From the NCBI RefSeq assembly GCF_030403775.1, contig NZ_JAQMWQ010000009.1, positions 1 through 64,000 on the forward strand: DNA of 64,000 nt. The letters run 5' to 3'. This DNA comes from Paenibacillus sp. BSR1-1 (GTDB lineage: Bacteria > Bacillota > Bacilli > Bacillales > Cytobacillaceae). A model generated the notes under the pieces. That model was given only the letters and a program-made list of their open reading frames with translations, did not search any database and was not told where the DNA came from. The position numbers were made by a program, and so were the translations under genes. Positions 25,727 through 34,900 of the stretch are shown in pieces (the first letter of the stretch is position 1; each line of letters starts with the position of its first letter).

Positions 25727-25743
25727 TGACCAATAATTGTACA
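25727..25743. promoter_or_regulatory. Upstream activator site of the SDR promoter
   Basis: Minus strand TGTACAATTATTGGTCA matches the site at 22761-22777 (TGTCCAATTAATGGACA) at 14 of 17 positions. It is centred about 81 bases upstream of the -24 element. Confidence 0.68.
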
Positions 25744-25805
25744 CCTTTTGGAATAAAAAGCTGTTATCATAAAAGAAAGAATGACTATTTGAACGGAGGA
25801 ATGGC

Positions 25806-26765
25806 ATGATGAGAAAATTAGTGGTTACTCACAATCTTGAACAAAACCTGCTTGATCAAATTAAACAGATTATTCCCGATTGGGAACTGATTGCTGGTAA
25901 AGAGAAAGAAGTTTGGCAAAGCCATGTAAAGGATGCAGAAATCATTGCAGGGTGGAAGCAGGGTTTAAAAGATGATTGCCTTGCACCTGGATCAAAACTA
26001 AAGTGGCTGCAATCCTGGAGTGCAGGCGTTAATTCTATGCCTCTAGAGGAATTAGAAGCTAAAAATATTTTGTTAACAAGCGCAAATGGGGTGCACGCCT
26101 TTCCGATTTCAGAAACCATCTTTGCCCTAATGCTTGGATTAACGCGAAAAATCCATACATATGTAAAAAATCAACAAACGAAAACATGGCATCATGCCAA
26201 TATGAATTTAGAACTGCATGAAAAGACCGTTGGAATCATCGGGGTAGGTGCGATAGGAAAAGAAGCGGCGAAAATTGCCAAAGCATTCGGAATGAAGGTA
26301 CTTGGTGTCAGGCACTCAGGAATGCCAGAGGAATTTGTTGATGAAATGTACAGTTCAGATCAATTAGACCTCGTTCTGCCAAACTGCGATTATGTGGTGG
26401 TAACCTTACCTCTTACAAAGAAAACTCGTCAGTTACTTGGAGCGAAACAATTTAATGAAATGAAATCATCAGCCTTTTTCATTAATATCGGCCGCGGTGA
26501 GATTGTCGTTGAAACGGACCTCGTGCAAGCTCTTAAAGAAGGTGCCATTGCAGGAGCTGGACTGGATGTATTTGAAAAAGAACCATTAAGTCCTGATAGT
26601 CCTTTATGGGAAATGGAAAATGTAATCATCACCCCTCACACTTCAGGCTCAACGGAACATTACAACAAGAGGGTAGTAGAAAATATTTTGATTCCAAACC
26701 TAAAAGACTATCTTTCTGGTAAAAAACCATCCAAAAATCTTGTCGATTTTTCAAAAGGGTATTAA
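25806..26765 (+). CDS. D-2-hydroxyacid dehydrogenase family protein
   Basis: NAD(P)-dependent dehydrogenase of 319 residues. GIIGVGAIGKEAAKIAKAFG is the Rossmann loop. The catalytic set is Arg in INIGRGEIV, Glu in DVFEKEPLS and His in ITPHTSGS. It probably interconverts a 2-keto acid and a D-2-hydroxy acid; the substrate cannot be read. GGAGG lies 6 bases before the ATG. It is transcribed divergently from the SDR gene, with the second activator site between them. Confidence 0.87.
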   Translation: MMRKLVVTHNLEQNLLDQIKQIIPDWELIAGKEKEVWQSHVKDAEIIAGWKQGLKDDCLAPGSKLKWLQSWSAGVNSMPLEELEAKNILLTSANGVHAFPISETIFALMLGLTRKIHTYVKNQQTKTWHHANMNLELHEKTVGIIGVGAIGKEAAKIAKAFGMKVLGVRHSGMPEEFVDEMYSSDQLDLVLPNCDYVVVTLPLTKKTRQLLGAKQFNEMKSSAFFINIGRGEIVVETDLVQALKEGAIAGAGLDVFEKEPLSPDSPLWEMENVIITPHTSGSTEHYNKRVVENILIPNLKDYLSGKKPSKNLVDFSKGY

Positions 26766-26780
26766 CAAAGGGGTTTTTCC

Positions 26781-26974
26781 ATGCAGCAAGTTACACTCGA
26801 AAAAAAAAACAAAATAAGAAGCGCAGGTTAAACGCTTTAAAGTGGGGCCTTTCTGCGCTTCTTGTTTTTCTATTGGCTGTAATTTTTTTGCCTGTAAGCC
26901 CTATTAAAGAAAAGAGCTTTTTCAAAAATGGCCGATTGATTGATGCCGGATTTGCTTCTGAAATTACTTCATGA
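26781..26974 (+). pseudogene. Small single-pass membrane protein gene interrupted at an A10 tract
   Basis: AAAGGGG is 7 bases before ATG 26781. The frame reads MQQVTLEKKN, then hits a stop about 17 codons in. With one extra A in the run of ten As (26800-26809) the frame continues as KKRRLNALKWG, a hydrophobic LSALLVFLLAVIFLPV segment and a short tail ending at TGA 26972, 64 residues in all. This is either a frameshift mutation, a gene expressed by slippage on the A tract, or a sequence error. It lies 15 bases after the dehydrogenase gene and ends before a strong terminator, so it would be in the same transcript. Confidence 0.6.
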
Positions 26975-26983
26975 AAAATAATT

Positions 26984-27013
26984 AAAGAGCTGCTTCAATC
27001 GAAGCAGCTCTTT
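26984..27013. terminator. Bidirectional terminator between convergent genes
   Basis: AAAGAGCTGCTTC/GAAGCAGCTCTTT, a 13-bp perfect stem with loop AATC, between the plus-strand unit and rtcB. Confidence 0.9.
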
Positions 27014-27015
27014 AG

Positions 27016-28242
27016 TTATTTCTTATATCTTGCGGGACTGTATTTTTCGCTGGCTTTGAAGTTATAAACTGGTTTAATAATGCTTGCAATTTCAACTGTT
27101 TCTTCTACTTTTTCTAAAATTTCATTCATCGATTTATAAGCCATCGGCGCTTCATCCAATGTTTCTTCAGAGACAGATGTCGTCCAGATGCCCTTCATCG
27201 TATTGTGGAAATCATCCAATTTCAGCGTTTTCACCGCTTTTGTCCGGCTAAGGACGCGGCCCGCTCCATGCGGTGCTGAATAATTCCAATCTTCGTTACC
27301 CTTACCGACAGCTAAAATCGACCCATCTCTCATGTTGATTGGAATGATGAGACGTTCGCCCTTCTGCGCTGAAACGGCTCCCTTTCGTAAAATCAGGTTA
27401 TCTGTATCAATATAGTTGTGGACGGTATCGTAACGGTCTTGCTCCTCTAAGCCCATATTCTCCGTAATTGCTCTGGCAATTTCTTCACGGTTTGCCTTCG
27501 CAAACGCCTGTGCCAATTTCATGTCATGAATATAATGGTCAAAATCCTCGCCCTCCAAATAAGCTAAATCATTTGGAATGACAGGATTGATTTCTTTGTA
27601 ACTCTGAATGGCAGCTTGAATTTCTTTTTGACGACCAGACGCCTTTAATTTATCAATCATCTCCGTTAAATCATGGTTCCTGAGCTTGGAAATGGCTACT
27701 TTTTGATAATAGTTGGCAATCTTAGCGCCCACATAACGGCTGCCAGTATGAATGGTTAAATAGTGGCAGCCATCAGTATCGACTGAAACTTCGATAAAAT
27801 GGTTGCCGCCGCCAAGAGTTCCTAGGCTATAGCGGCTTTTATTCTGGCTTAGAATATGCTGGGCTTTAAATTCCTCCGCAGATGGAAAACTCGTGTTAAT
27901 AAACTGAGCCGTCTCATCAGAATGTATCTCCATTCCGCTTGGTACATAGGTACGAATAACTTGATCCAGCTTATTAAAATCAACCTTTTTATCCTGCAGC
28001 TTAACTGTTAATACGCCGCAGCCTACGTCAACCCCTACGAGGTTCGGGACTACCTTATCCTTTAGCTGGATGGTGGTTCCAATGACACATCCTTTTCCCG
28101 CATGATAGTCTGGCATAATACTAATCTTTGTATCCTTTAAGAATGCTTGATTACACAGCTCTTGTATTTGTTCAAGCGCCGTCTCCTGTGGATAATTGGA
28201 AAATACTTTTGCTTCTGTTTGAGAACCGGTTATTTTTATCAC
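27016..28242 (-). CDS. rtcB: RNA-splicing ligase RtcB
   Basis: GTP- and manganese-dependent ligase of 408 residues joining 3'-phosphate or 2',3'-cyclic phosphate RNA ends to 5'-OH ends. VGVDVGCGV carries the Asp/Cys metal ligands, LGGGNHFIEV and IHTGSR further active-site residues, and APHGAGRVLSR the histidine that is guanylylated in the family. GTG start with GGAGGG 7 bases upstream. Single gene: no RtcA, archease or RtcR nearby, so induction and RNA target are unknown. Confidence 0.93.
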   Translation of the reverse strand: MIKITGSQTEAKVFSNYPQETALEQIQELCNQAFLKDTKISIMPDYHAGKGCVIGTTIQLKDKVVPNLVGVDVGCGVLTVKLQDKKVDFNKLDQVIRTYVPSGMEIHSDETAQFINTSFPSAEEFKAQHILSQNKSRYSLGTLGGGNHFIEVSVDTDGCHYLTIHTGSRYVGAKIANYYQKVAISKLRNHDLTEMIDKLKASGRQKEIQAAIQSYKEINPVIPNDLAYLEGEDFDHYIHDMKLAQAFAKANREEIARAITENMGLEEQDRYDTVHNYIDTDNLILRKGAVSAQKGERLIIPINMRDGSILAVGKGNEDWNYSAPHGAGRVLSRTKAVKTLKLDDFHNTMKGIWTTSVSEETLDEAPMAYKSMNEILEKVEETVEIASIIKPVYNFKASEKYSPARYKK

Positions 28243-28378
28243 GAGTTTTCCCTCCTTTTGTAAAAAACAATTATCAATAGGCTATCACGGGAAATCCGAA
28301 TGAGCAATGGATTTTCCATAAGTAATCTATATTACGCACAGGAAACAAAATACCAGTCTTTTAAATAAATAAAAGGAA

Positions 28379-28395
28379 GATGCCCTTATGGCATC
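28379..28395 (-). terminator. Terminator of the dynamin-like gene
   Basis: GATGCC/GGCATC short stem followed by TTCCTTTTATTTATTT on the minus strand. Confidence 0.6.
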
Positions 28396-28411
28396 CCCCA
28401 TTTTAATCATA

Positions 28412-31168
28412 TTAATAGATTGTTTGCATTCCCTTTCCCGCGACGGTCATCCATTCGAATTGGCGCAGTCTCACGTCAAATAAGGTTAATGGGTCGCGGA
28501 ACATTTCTGGATTCTCATTCATCTTATCTTGCATTTCTTTTTTCTTCTGAATCTCTGAACGTGCTTCTTCAACAGAACGGTTTAAAATGGCCTTTGGACC
28601 CTTGAAAAATAAGGTAACATCGCGCTCCAATGATTTTTCGAACATCTCAAACGGCTGGAAAAACTGCTTATTCACGGCATCGATTGCTTCAGAATAGTCT
28701 TCATTTTCTATAAAGGATTGGTATTTGTTGAAAAGCATGGCTTTGTTTTGCGAAATTGCCCCCAAAAGCTTCCCTGCACTTTTTAATAAAAATTGTGAAG
28801 GAGTTCGGCGCAGCAGGATATTGACTGTTTCCAACTGCAACCTAGTTGTCATCCTATCTGTATCTCGGCGCCAGTCATCGAGCACCCTAAAATCACACTC
28901 AAGCTCCAATCGCTCTTCCCCGTACATCTGATTAAATCCATCTCTCATCTCAACCAGAAATTCTTGGTTCTCCTTAAACTCGGCATGTGAACGCTCAATC
29001 CAATCTTGAAGTGAGCTGTAATATTTCGGCATTACCTTTTGCTCCAAATAATCCTGCAGCCTATTATTCATCTCATCATTGAGCATAAGATGAATTTTAC
29101 TAAAATCACTGTCTTCCTTGATTAGAGAAGAGCACTCCCGGAGCATTTTTGGCACAGCCACTGAGATTTCTGTCTCCATGGATTCCTTAATTGCCCGATA
29201 CGATTTTATGGCTGATTTGGTTCTTTGTATCTCGGTATCATTTAGTTGGTTCACCGCACCAGTTAGCTTGATCAGCATTTCTTCGTTCCAGCGAATTGAT
29301 TCTATTAACTGATTTTCAACATCAATTCGTTTTTGCAAAAGACTGGCGATTGTTGTCCGAATAAAATACAACAGCTTTGCAAGGCGTTTATCCGCTAGAT
29401 TTCTAGTATTTTTAATAGACTGAATAAACACTTTTAATTCTTTCATTTGCTGGTTTTGTTCATATTGTGTTGAAAATGCAAATACCTTAGCATCATGTAA
29501 ATAGGAGTTGACCATTGCTTTTATGTCATCATAAATTTTATGTGCTTCCTGTTCATTAGGAATAGTCTCCATTTTGCTAATCAAGAAATGAATTGGAATA
29601 TCCGGGGCAATCTCTTGTATTTGTCCAAGGGCTGCCCACTCTTTATCCGTAAACGAAGCATTTGCATCTACCACAAAAAGAATTGTGTCGGCAACCTGCA
29701 GGTTCTTCAGCACTTCATAGCGGTCATAATGGAGCGACCCAGTAAGCCCAGGAGTATCCAGGAACGCAACCTTATTATCTTTAAAAAATGGCATTGGACG
29801 CTTCAATTCTATGATGGATTCCAACGCATTTCGTCTTCGATCCATTTTTTCCTTGAATTCCTCTAAACCAGTTAGATCATTAATCTCCCTGTCAGTGATT
29901 TCAGTTATGTTCATTTCCTCCGCGTCTTTGAACAGAACAACAGACGATGTTGACCCATCCTGTAATTCGTCACCGAGAATCGTGTTTATAAAGGAAGATT
30001 TTCCACTTCCTTTAAACCCGGCAAGAAGGATATGCTGGGTATCAAAATCAACCAACTGCTGGACAAGCCACTTGACACGGTTATTCTCGCCCATGTCATG
30101 CTCCTCGGCCCAATTCAATATGGAATCAAAGAGTGACAGACACTCGTCAAGCTCATCCATATCCGTCTCGGTTATACTGATTAATTTTTCAGCTTCACTA
30201 GCGATGGACTGGCTTATGCTCGCTGGAAAAAGTTCATTCCAAGAAAGGACGGCTGCGGACGCCAATACACTGTTCGCATTGTCAGCCAGACGAAGCCAAT
30301 TCGTCAGCAAGTCTGGAATGATATCCTGAAGCTGATTTATAAAATACCTGCCATCAATAAAGGTGAAATACGTTTCTTTATGGCGTTTTGAAAGCTCTTG
30401 ATAGTTTTCATTACGATTTAAATCAAGATTGAGGAGCAAGTGATTGATTTCCCTCAACCAAACAAAATAAGATTCTTCATCCTGATAGCTATTCCACAAT
30501 GAAGAAACAAGCTGTTCAAAGCTTTTTTTATTCAGATTAAATAAGATGCTTAAGGCGTGCGAAAAATAACTTGGATCAAAGTTTTTCGTTACACTATTTT
30601 CTACATATGTATGCAGAATTTCAAACCATTCTAACGTTTCCGTTCGCTTGGCTTCATTCACCGCCAGCTCAACGGCATTGTTCCAGTCCCCCTGCTCTTC
30701 GAAGAATGCCCGGGCAATTTCGGTCACATTCGGATAATCAGGGTTAGAGTTGATGGTCCTTTTGATAATCGCAACAGCCGCCTCCAGCTTTCCGCGTTCA
30801 AGATAGAGTGAAAATAGCTGTAAAGCTACTTCCGTTTTTAAAGTAAGATCTTCCGTTTCTATGGCACTGTAAAGATCTTCCGCCGTTGATAACATTCCAA
30901 GCTCATAGTAGGCATCTGCCGTATTTTTCTTCGCCCACTGCTCTAGCTCATTGACAATGTTTTCCCACTTAAAAATCGCCGTTTCATAATCTTTATGGTG
31001 AAAATACACTTCCCCTTGTGCAAAGCGTATGTAAGATAGGTCAGGCAAATCCTTTTGTGCTTCCTCCTGAAAGGCTTCTCCAAGGACCTGAATCGGATGA
31101 ATAGTTTCATGCTCATTAATGAACATTTCATAGTATTTCTTTTGTTTCAATTGCTTATCTAACGTCAT
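28412..31168 (-). CDS. Dynamin-like GTPase with N-terminal TPR-like region
   Basis: Large GTPase of 918 residues. Residues 1-330 are alpha-helical with TPR-like units (AQGEVYFHHKDYETAIFKWE, LFSLYLERGKLEAAVAII). The GTPase follows: G1 AGFKGSGKSSF, a TSS switch-1 candidate, G3 FLDTPGL, G4 SKME. From about residue 600 there are long amphipathic helices typical of a dynamin stalk. No transmembrane segment is obvious. Bacterial dynamin-like proteins remodel or protect membranes and some act against phage; the TPR fusion here is not the DynA layout. It stands alone between rtcB and the GalNAc locus. Function is inferred only from domains. Confidence 0.8.
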   Translation of the reverse strand: MTLDKQLKQKKYYEMFINEHETIHPIQVLGEAFQEEAQKDLPDLSYIRFAQGEVYFHHKDYETAIFKWENIVNELEQWAKKNTADAYYELGMLSTAEDLYSAIETEDLTLKTEVALQLFSLYLERGKLEAAVAIIKRTINSNPDYPNVTEIARAFFEEQGDWNNAVELAVNEAKRTETLEWFEILHTYVENSVTKNFDPSYFSHALSILFNLNKKSFEQLVSSLWNSYQDEESYFVWLREINHLLLNLDLNRNENYQELSKRHKETYFTFIDGRYFINQLQDIIPDLLTNWLRLADNANSVLASAAVLSWNELFPASISQSIASEAEKLISITETDMDELDECLSLFDSILNWAEEHDMGENNRVKWLVQQLVDFDTQHILLAGFKGSGKSSFINTILGDELQDGSTSSVVLFKDAEEMNITEITDREINDLTGLEEFKEKMDRRRNALESIIELKRPMPFFKDNKVAFLDTPGLTGSLHYDRYEVLKNLQVADTILFVVDANASFTDKEWAALGQIQEIAPDIPIHFLISKMETIPNEQEAHKIYDDIKAMVNSYLHDAKVFAFSTQYEQNQQMKELKVFIQSIKNTRNLADKRLAKLLYFIRTTIASLLQKRIDVENQLIESIRWNEEMLIKLTGAVNQLNDTEIQRTKSAIKSYRAIKESMETEISVAVPKMLRECSSLIKEDSDFSKIHLMLNDEMNNRLQDYLEQKVMPKYYSSLQDWIERSHAEFKENQEFLVEMRDGFNQMYGEERLELECDFRVLDDWRRDTDRMTTRLQLETVNILLRRTPSQFLLKSAGKLLGAISQNKAMLFNKYQSFIENEDYSEAIDAVNKQFFQPFEMFEKSLERDVTLFFKGPKAILNRSVEEARSEIQKKKEMQDKMNENPEMFRDPLTLFDVRLRQFEWMTVAGKGMQTIY

Positions 31169-31419
31169 TTAAATTCCCTCCAATGGCAACCACTCTATGT
31201 CATTCATATGGTAAAGAGGCATAATTATTCCTCATACGATTCGAATATAAATTAGAATTTAAGTCCCAATTGTTACAATTTTATCAAAGGAATTTTTTAA
31301 TAAGATGTCAATTGTATTTCAGTTTGGAGACAACTTTAGGGGATTTGTTGGGGATGTATCACTTGCTATGGATATTTTTGCCTACTCAACTGCTTCCGGC
31401 TGCCTCAAAATAAAAAAGT

Positions 31420-31460
31420 GAAACCAGCTTAGATTCACTCTAAATTGATCCGCTGGTTTC
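31420..31460 (-). terminator. Terminator of a decayed gene
   Basis: GAAACCAGC/GCTGGTTTC stem containing a second inner pairing, followed by ACTTTTTTATTTT on the minus strand. The remnant at 31514-31576 lies just upstream. The rest of the 31169-31735 spacer shows no gene. Confidence 0.65.
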
Positions 31461-31513
31461 TCCTATCTTTTCTATTTTTCCATAGTATATAGACTATCAA
31501 TCTTAGGCAAACT

Positions 31514-31576
31514 TCAGTTGCTGACCTGTTCAATTCGTATGTTATCTAAAATAAACGTGCCTGCCCCATCTGTAAT
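31514..31576 (-). pseudogene. 3' remnant of a carbohydrate-binding domain protein
   Basis: The minus strand reads ITDGAGTFILDNIRIEQVSN and then stops. DGAGTFILDNIRI is characteristic of the last strands of beta-sandwich carbohydrate-binding modules of secreted glycosidases. An in-frame stop precedes it and nothing recognisable lies further upstream. A matching terminator follows at 31420-31460, so this is probably the tail of a deleted glycosidase gene. Confidence 0.5.
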
Positions 31577-31664
31577 CTAGCTTACTTTTATTAAAACGCT
31601 TCCACAACAAAGATATTGTCCAAATTTTTAGAAATATTGTTTTTTAGAGAATTGCATAAAAAAA

Positions 31665-31687
31665 CGAACAGTACCCGGCACTGTTCG
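31665..31687 (-). terminator. Terminator of the aga/lac operon
   Basis: CGAACAGT/ACTGTTCG stem followed by a TTTTTTT run on the minus strand, downstream of lacD. It is framed by a 12-bp inverted repeat ATTGTCCAAATT (31615) and AATTTGGACAAT (31704). Confidence 0.85.
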
Positions 31688-31735
31688 CTTAAAAAGCCTA
31701 TCCAATTTGGACAATTTTCATAAATAGCACTCTAG

Positions 31736-32722
31736 TCAATTCGCTTTAGCGAACCAAGAGCTGGCAGTCTCTTTCAACACGACATTCAATTCTTCAATAT
31801 TCCTTATACCGGTACCTTTTAACCAGTCTCGACCAGCTTGTTCCCCATTTTCAGCAAAAGGTGCGACGCCGTCTTTCCAAGTTGCCCTGCCACATAACAC
31901 GCCATTAAAGGTAGAGCCAGATTCTTTGGCAAACTTCAGTGTTTCTTGGAATAGTTTCGCGCTTACTCCGGCACTCAAGAAGATAAACGGCAGCTCAGTA
32001 GCTTCACTTTGCTCTTTGAAAAAGGAAGCTGCCTCTTCCTTACTATAGACTATTTCGCCTTCCGTGTAGCCTTCAACAAATTTCATATCCACTGGAACTT
32101 CTACTTTTAATACATCGACATGATACTTTGGTTTGGAGAATTCCTTCATTGCTTCAATTACTTTATGTGGCTTCACTTTTGCATACTCTTTACTTTTCAC
32201 ATCATCATTTTTGGCATCGTAAGATACAATTTCAAGGAAGAACGGAATGTCTTCTGCCACACACTCGGACCCGACTCGTTCCATATAAACATGCTTATAT
32301 TCGTTAATCTTCTGGTCTTCATCCACATCATAATACAGTAAAAATTTAACGGCATCTGCACCGGCGTCCTTCAATCGTTTAACGGACCACTCTGGCAATA
32401 AATCAGGCAAACGGCCCGCTGCTTTTGCATCGTATCCGGTCTTTTCATAAGCAACCAATAAACCGGCGTCCTTGCTGCGAACCTTTGCAGCAGGCAGTCC
32501 ATATTCTGGATCTAATAGAATAGCAGTTGAATAAGGTGTCAATTCTTCGGAAACCAATTCTTTAAAGCGGATGATGCCTTCATCCCCAATAGAGCTTGAA
32601 CTTCCTGCTGCAATCATTTTCTTTAACGAACCGCGTTGATCAATTGCCAAAGCCCCGATAATTCCATTTTCATCCGACAAACGCTTGAGAGCTGCCACTT
32701 TATTTTCCGTTAATTCTAACAT
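31736..32722 (-). CDS. lacD: Tagatose 1,6-bisphosphate aldolase
   Basis: Class I aldolase of 328 residues splitting tagatose 1,6-bisphosphate into dihydroxyacetone phosphate and glyceraldehyde 3-phosphate. The Schiff-base lysine is Lys206 in VLKVEVPVD, and [12 protein letters not shown] near the N-terminus is the LacD signature. A TTG at 32728 is in frame but lies only about one base from GAGGTG; ATG 32722 is 7 bases from it and is chosen. It is the last gene of the GalNAc operon and performs the final carbon-splitting step. Confidence 0.93.
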   Translation of the reverse strand: MLELTENKVAALKRLSDENGIIGALAIDQRGSLKKMIAAGSSSSIGDEGIIRFKELVSEELTPYSTAILLDPEYGLPAAKVRSKDAGLLVAYEKTGYDAKAAGRLPDLLPEWSVKRLKDAGADAVKFLLYYDVDEDQKINEYKHVYMERVGSECVAEDIPFFLEIVSYDAKNDDVKSKEYAKVKPHKVIEAMKEFSKPKYHVDVLKVEVPVDMKFVEGYTEGEIVYSKEEAASFFKEQSEATELPFIFLSAGVSAKLFQETLKFAKESGSTFNGVLCGRATWKDGVAPFAENGEQAGRDWLKGTGIRNIEELNVVLKETASSWFAKAN

Positions 32723-32737
32723 CGACAATCACCTCTA

Positions 32738-33673
32738 TTAATCTATTTTAATAACTTCTACCATTTCAAATAATTGACCGAACTTCTCACGATCTATATA
32801 ACCGGTTTCCGCTTCCATCGCATTGAGCATGCCTGTCGTCATAGCGGTTTTCAGGATGTCCGGAACGGATTGCTTTCGTTTCAGGGCAACCGCTAATCCT
32901 GCAACAGTGGCATCACCGGAGCCAACAGGGTTCACGACGTTTATAGCAGGAATGGTAACCTTGTAAAAATCTCCACCATTCTTGACAAAAGCACCGGTCC
33001 CACCCATCGAAACGACAATCCATTCAATTCCATGAAATAACTCATTGGTTAGCAATTGCTTTAAACTGCTTATGCTCTCTTCTACTTCTATGCCAAGAAG
33101 CTGGGATAACTCAGAGATATTGGGCTTGATAGCAAAGGGTTTTACATCATGAGTCAAAACTTGGCGGAGCGGCTCCCCCGAGGTATCAACAATCACGGAA
33201 ATACCCTTCTCCCAGGCAATTTCAACCATCTGCCGGTAAAATCCTGATTCAAGTCCTGATGGCAAGCTTCCCGAAATGGTAACAAGGGAAACTTCGGACA
33301 GCAGTTCCTGATATTTTTCCAAAAAAGCTGCTCCTTCTTCCGCCGATAAGATTGGCCCGGATTCAAGGATTTCTGTCTGCTTTCCATCATGGAGGATCGC
33401 GATACAGTTTCTTGATTCTTGATTAATTTTAAAAAAGTGATTCCCGATATCACTTTTCGTCAATCCCTGAATAATGTAATCGCCAATGGTTCCGCCAATT
33501 ACACCTGTTGCCAAGACATCTTCCCCGATCTGCTTGATGACCCTGGCCACATTTAATCCTTTTCCGCCGGCGGTTTTACGAACATTTTCCACACGATTAA
33601 CATCATCCAGTTTGAAATCTTGAATGGGATAGGAAATATCAACGGAAGGATTCATCGTGACTGATAAAATCAT
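32738..33673 (-). CDS. lacC: Tagatose-6-phosphate kinase (PfkB family)
   Basis: Sugar-phosphate kinase of 311 residues. GGKGLNVARVIKQIG is PfkB signature 1 and NPVGSGDATVAG carries the anion hole and catalytic Asp. LacC and 1-phosphofructokinase are closely related; position between a GalNAc-6-P deacetylase and a tagatose-bisphosphate aldolase argues for tagatose 6-phosphate as substrate. The start overlaps the end of the deacetylase gene by 4 bases (ATGA), indicating translational coupling. Confidence 0.88.
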   Translation of the reverse strand: MILSVTMNPSVDISYPIQDFKLDDVNRVENVRKTAGGKGLNVARVIKQIGEDVLATGVIGGTIGDYIIQGLTKSDIGNHFFKINQESRNCIAILHDGKQTEILESGPILSAEEGAAFLEKYQELLSEVSLVTISGSLPSGLESGFYRQMVEIAWEKGISVIVDTSGEPLRQVLTHDVKPFAIKPNISELSQLLGIEVEESISSLKQLLTNELFHGIEWIVVSMGGTGAFVKNGGDFYKVTIPAINVVNPVGSGDATVAGLAVALKRKQSVPDILKTAMTTGMLNAMEAETGYIDREKFGQLFEMVEVIKID

Positions 33674-34848
33674 CGAACTCCTTCTTTCCCCATAAAGTTT
33701 TCAGCTTGAAACCGGCAAACTCCATCAAGATACGTGGCTGTTAATTCGAGTTCAGGTGTAAGAACGATAAAGTCTGCATCATAACCGGTCGCAATCATGC
33801 CGCATTCCCCATCAATCCCAATACTTTTGGCTGGAGCTGTACTGGCCATATAGATGGCTTCCTCAGGTGTCGCAATTCCCCAATCCACAGCATTTTTGAC
33901 TGCCTGTTTTAATTGCAAAATACTCCCTGCTAAACTGCCAGTCTCCAACCGGGCAGCCCCGTTCTTCACTTCAACAGGGAATTCTCCGAGCTGATAGCGG
34001 CCTTCCGGCATACCGCCGGCCATCATGCAATCGGTCACCATGACCGTCTCCTTCCTGCCGCGGGCATCCATTAAAATGTTAGCGGCAGCTGGATGAACAT
34101 GGTGTCCGTCACAAATGATTTCGGCAAATACATCCGGAAGAATCATCGCGGCGCCAACCATACCGGGCTCACGATGATGCAGCCCACTCATGCCATTGAA
34201 TGTATGGACAAAAATTGAAGCCCCCTTCTCAACTGCATCTTTCGCCACAGCATACGTCGCATCACTATGGGCCAGTGCCACCGTAACCTGATCGTTAACG
34301 GCGTACTCAATAAATTCCATTGCCCCTTTCCTTTCCGGAGCAAGCGCAATCTTTTTGATAAAATGATTGGAATACTTCTGCCACGATTCCAGCATTTCTA
34401 TTGAAGGATCACAAAAATACTTCGTGTTTTGGGCACCTTTGTGTTTTTCGGTAAAAAATGGACCTTCTAAAAAGATTCCTTTTATTTTGGCACCTTTTAC
34501 CTTTGTATAATTTTCCCCAACCATCGCCACTACTTCGTTTAATAAATCGGGCGAAGAAGTAAGCGTGGTGGGCAAAAAAGAAGTCACGCCGCACGAAAGC
34601 AGCCCCTCAGAAATTTCCATCAAACCTTCAAGGTCGTTGTTCATAATATCGTGATTTTTAAAGCCATGAATGTGAGTGTCGACTAAACCCGGGGCAATCC
34701 ATTTTCCCGCATAATCAATGACATCAGCCGATTCTGTTGGCAAAGTCACAAAAAAGGAACCAAACTTCCCCTCTTTAATTTCCAAATAACCGGGGCCTGA
34801 CACCCCATCCTCAAGAAAAAATCTGTCTGCAAACACAAATCGTTCCAT
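33670..34848 (-). CDS. nagA: N-acetylgalactosamine-6-phosphate (or glucosamine) deacetylase
   Basis: Amidohydrolase of 392 residues removing acetate from an N-acetylhexosamine 6-phosphate. DTHIHGFKNHD is the first metal motif, LEGPF a conserved loop, ALAHSDATY and VHTFNGMSGLHHREPG give the metal histidines, and VTDCMMAGG the catalytic Asp. NagA and AgaA cannot be told apart by motif alone; its place beside agaS, lacC and lacD favours GalNAc-6-P. AGAGGTG precedes the ATG. Confidence 0.88.
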   Translation of the reverse strand: MERFVFADRFFLEDGVSGPGYLEIKEGKFGSFFVTLPTESADVIDYAGKWIAPGLVDTHIHGFKNHDIMNNDLEGLMEISEGLLSCGVTSFLPTTLTSSPDLLNEVVAMVGENYTKVKGAKIKGIFLEGPFFTEKHKGAQNTKYFCDPSIEMLESWQKYSNHFIKKIALAPERKGAMEFIEYAVNDQVTVALAHSDATYAVAKDAVEKGASIFVHTFNGMSGLHHREPGMVGAAMILPDVFAEIICDGHHVHPAAANILMDARGRKETVMVTDCMMAGGMPEGRYQLGEFPVEVKNGAARLETGSLAGSILQLKQAVKNAVDWGIATPEEAIYMASTAPAKSIGIDGECGMIATGYDADFIVLTPELELTATYLDGVCRFQAENFMGKEGVR

Positions 34849-34900
34849 AGCTGCACCTCTGCTTAGGAATGGGAATCCTATGCATTCCTATTCCCTTGAT

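Noticed and set aside
29811..30329. 172-codon plus-strand frame
   Set aside because: It is antisense to the dynamin-like gene, Ser-rich by reverse-complement composition, and has no ribosome binding site.
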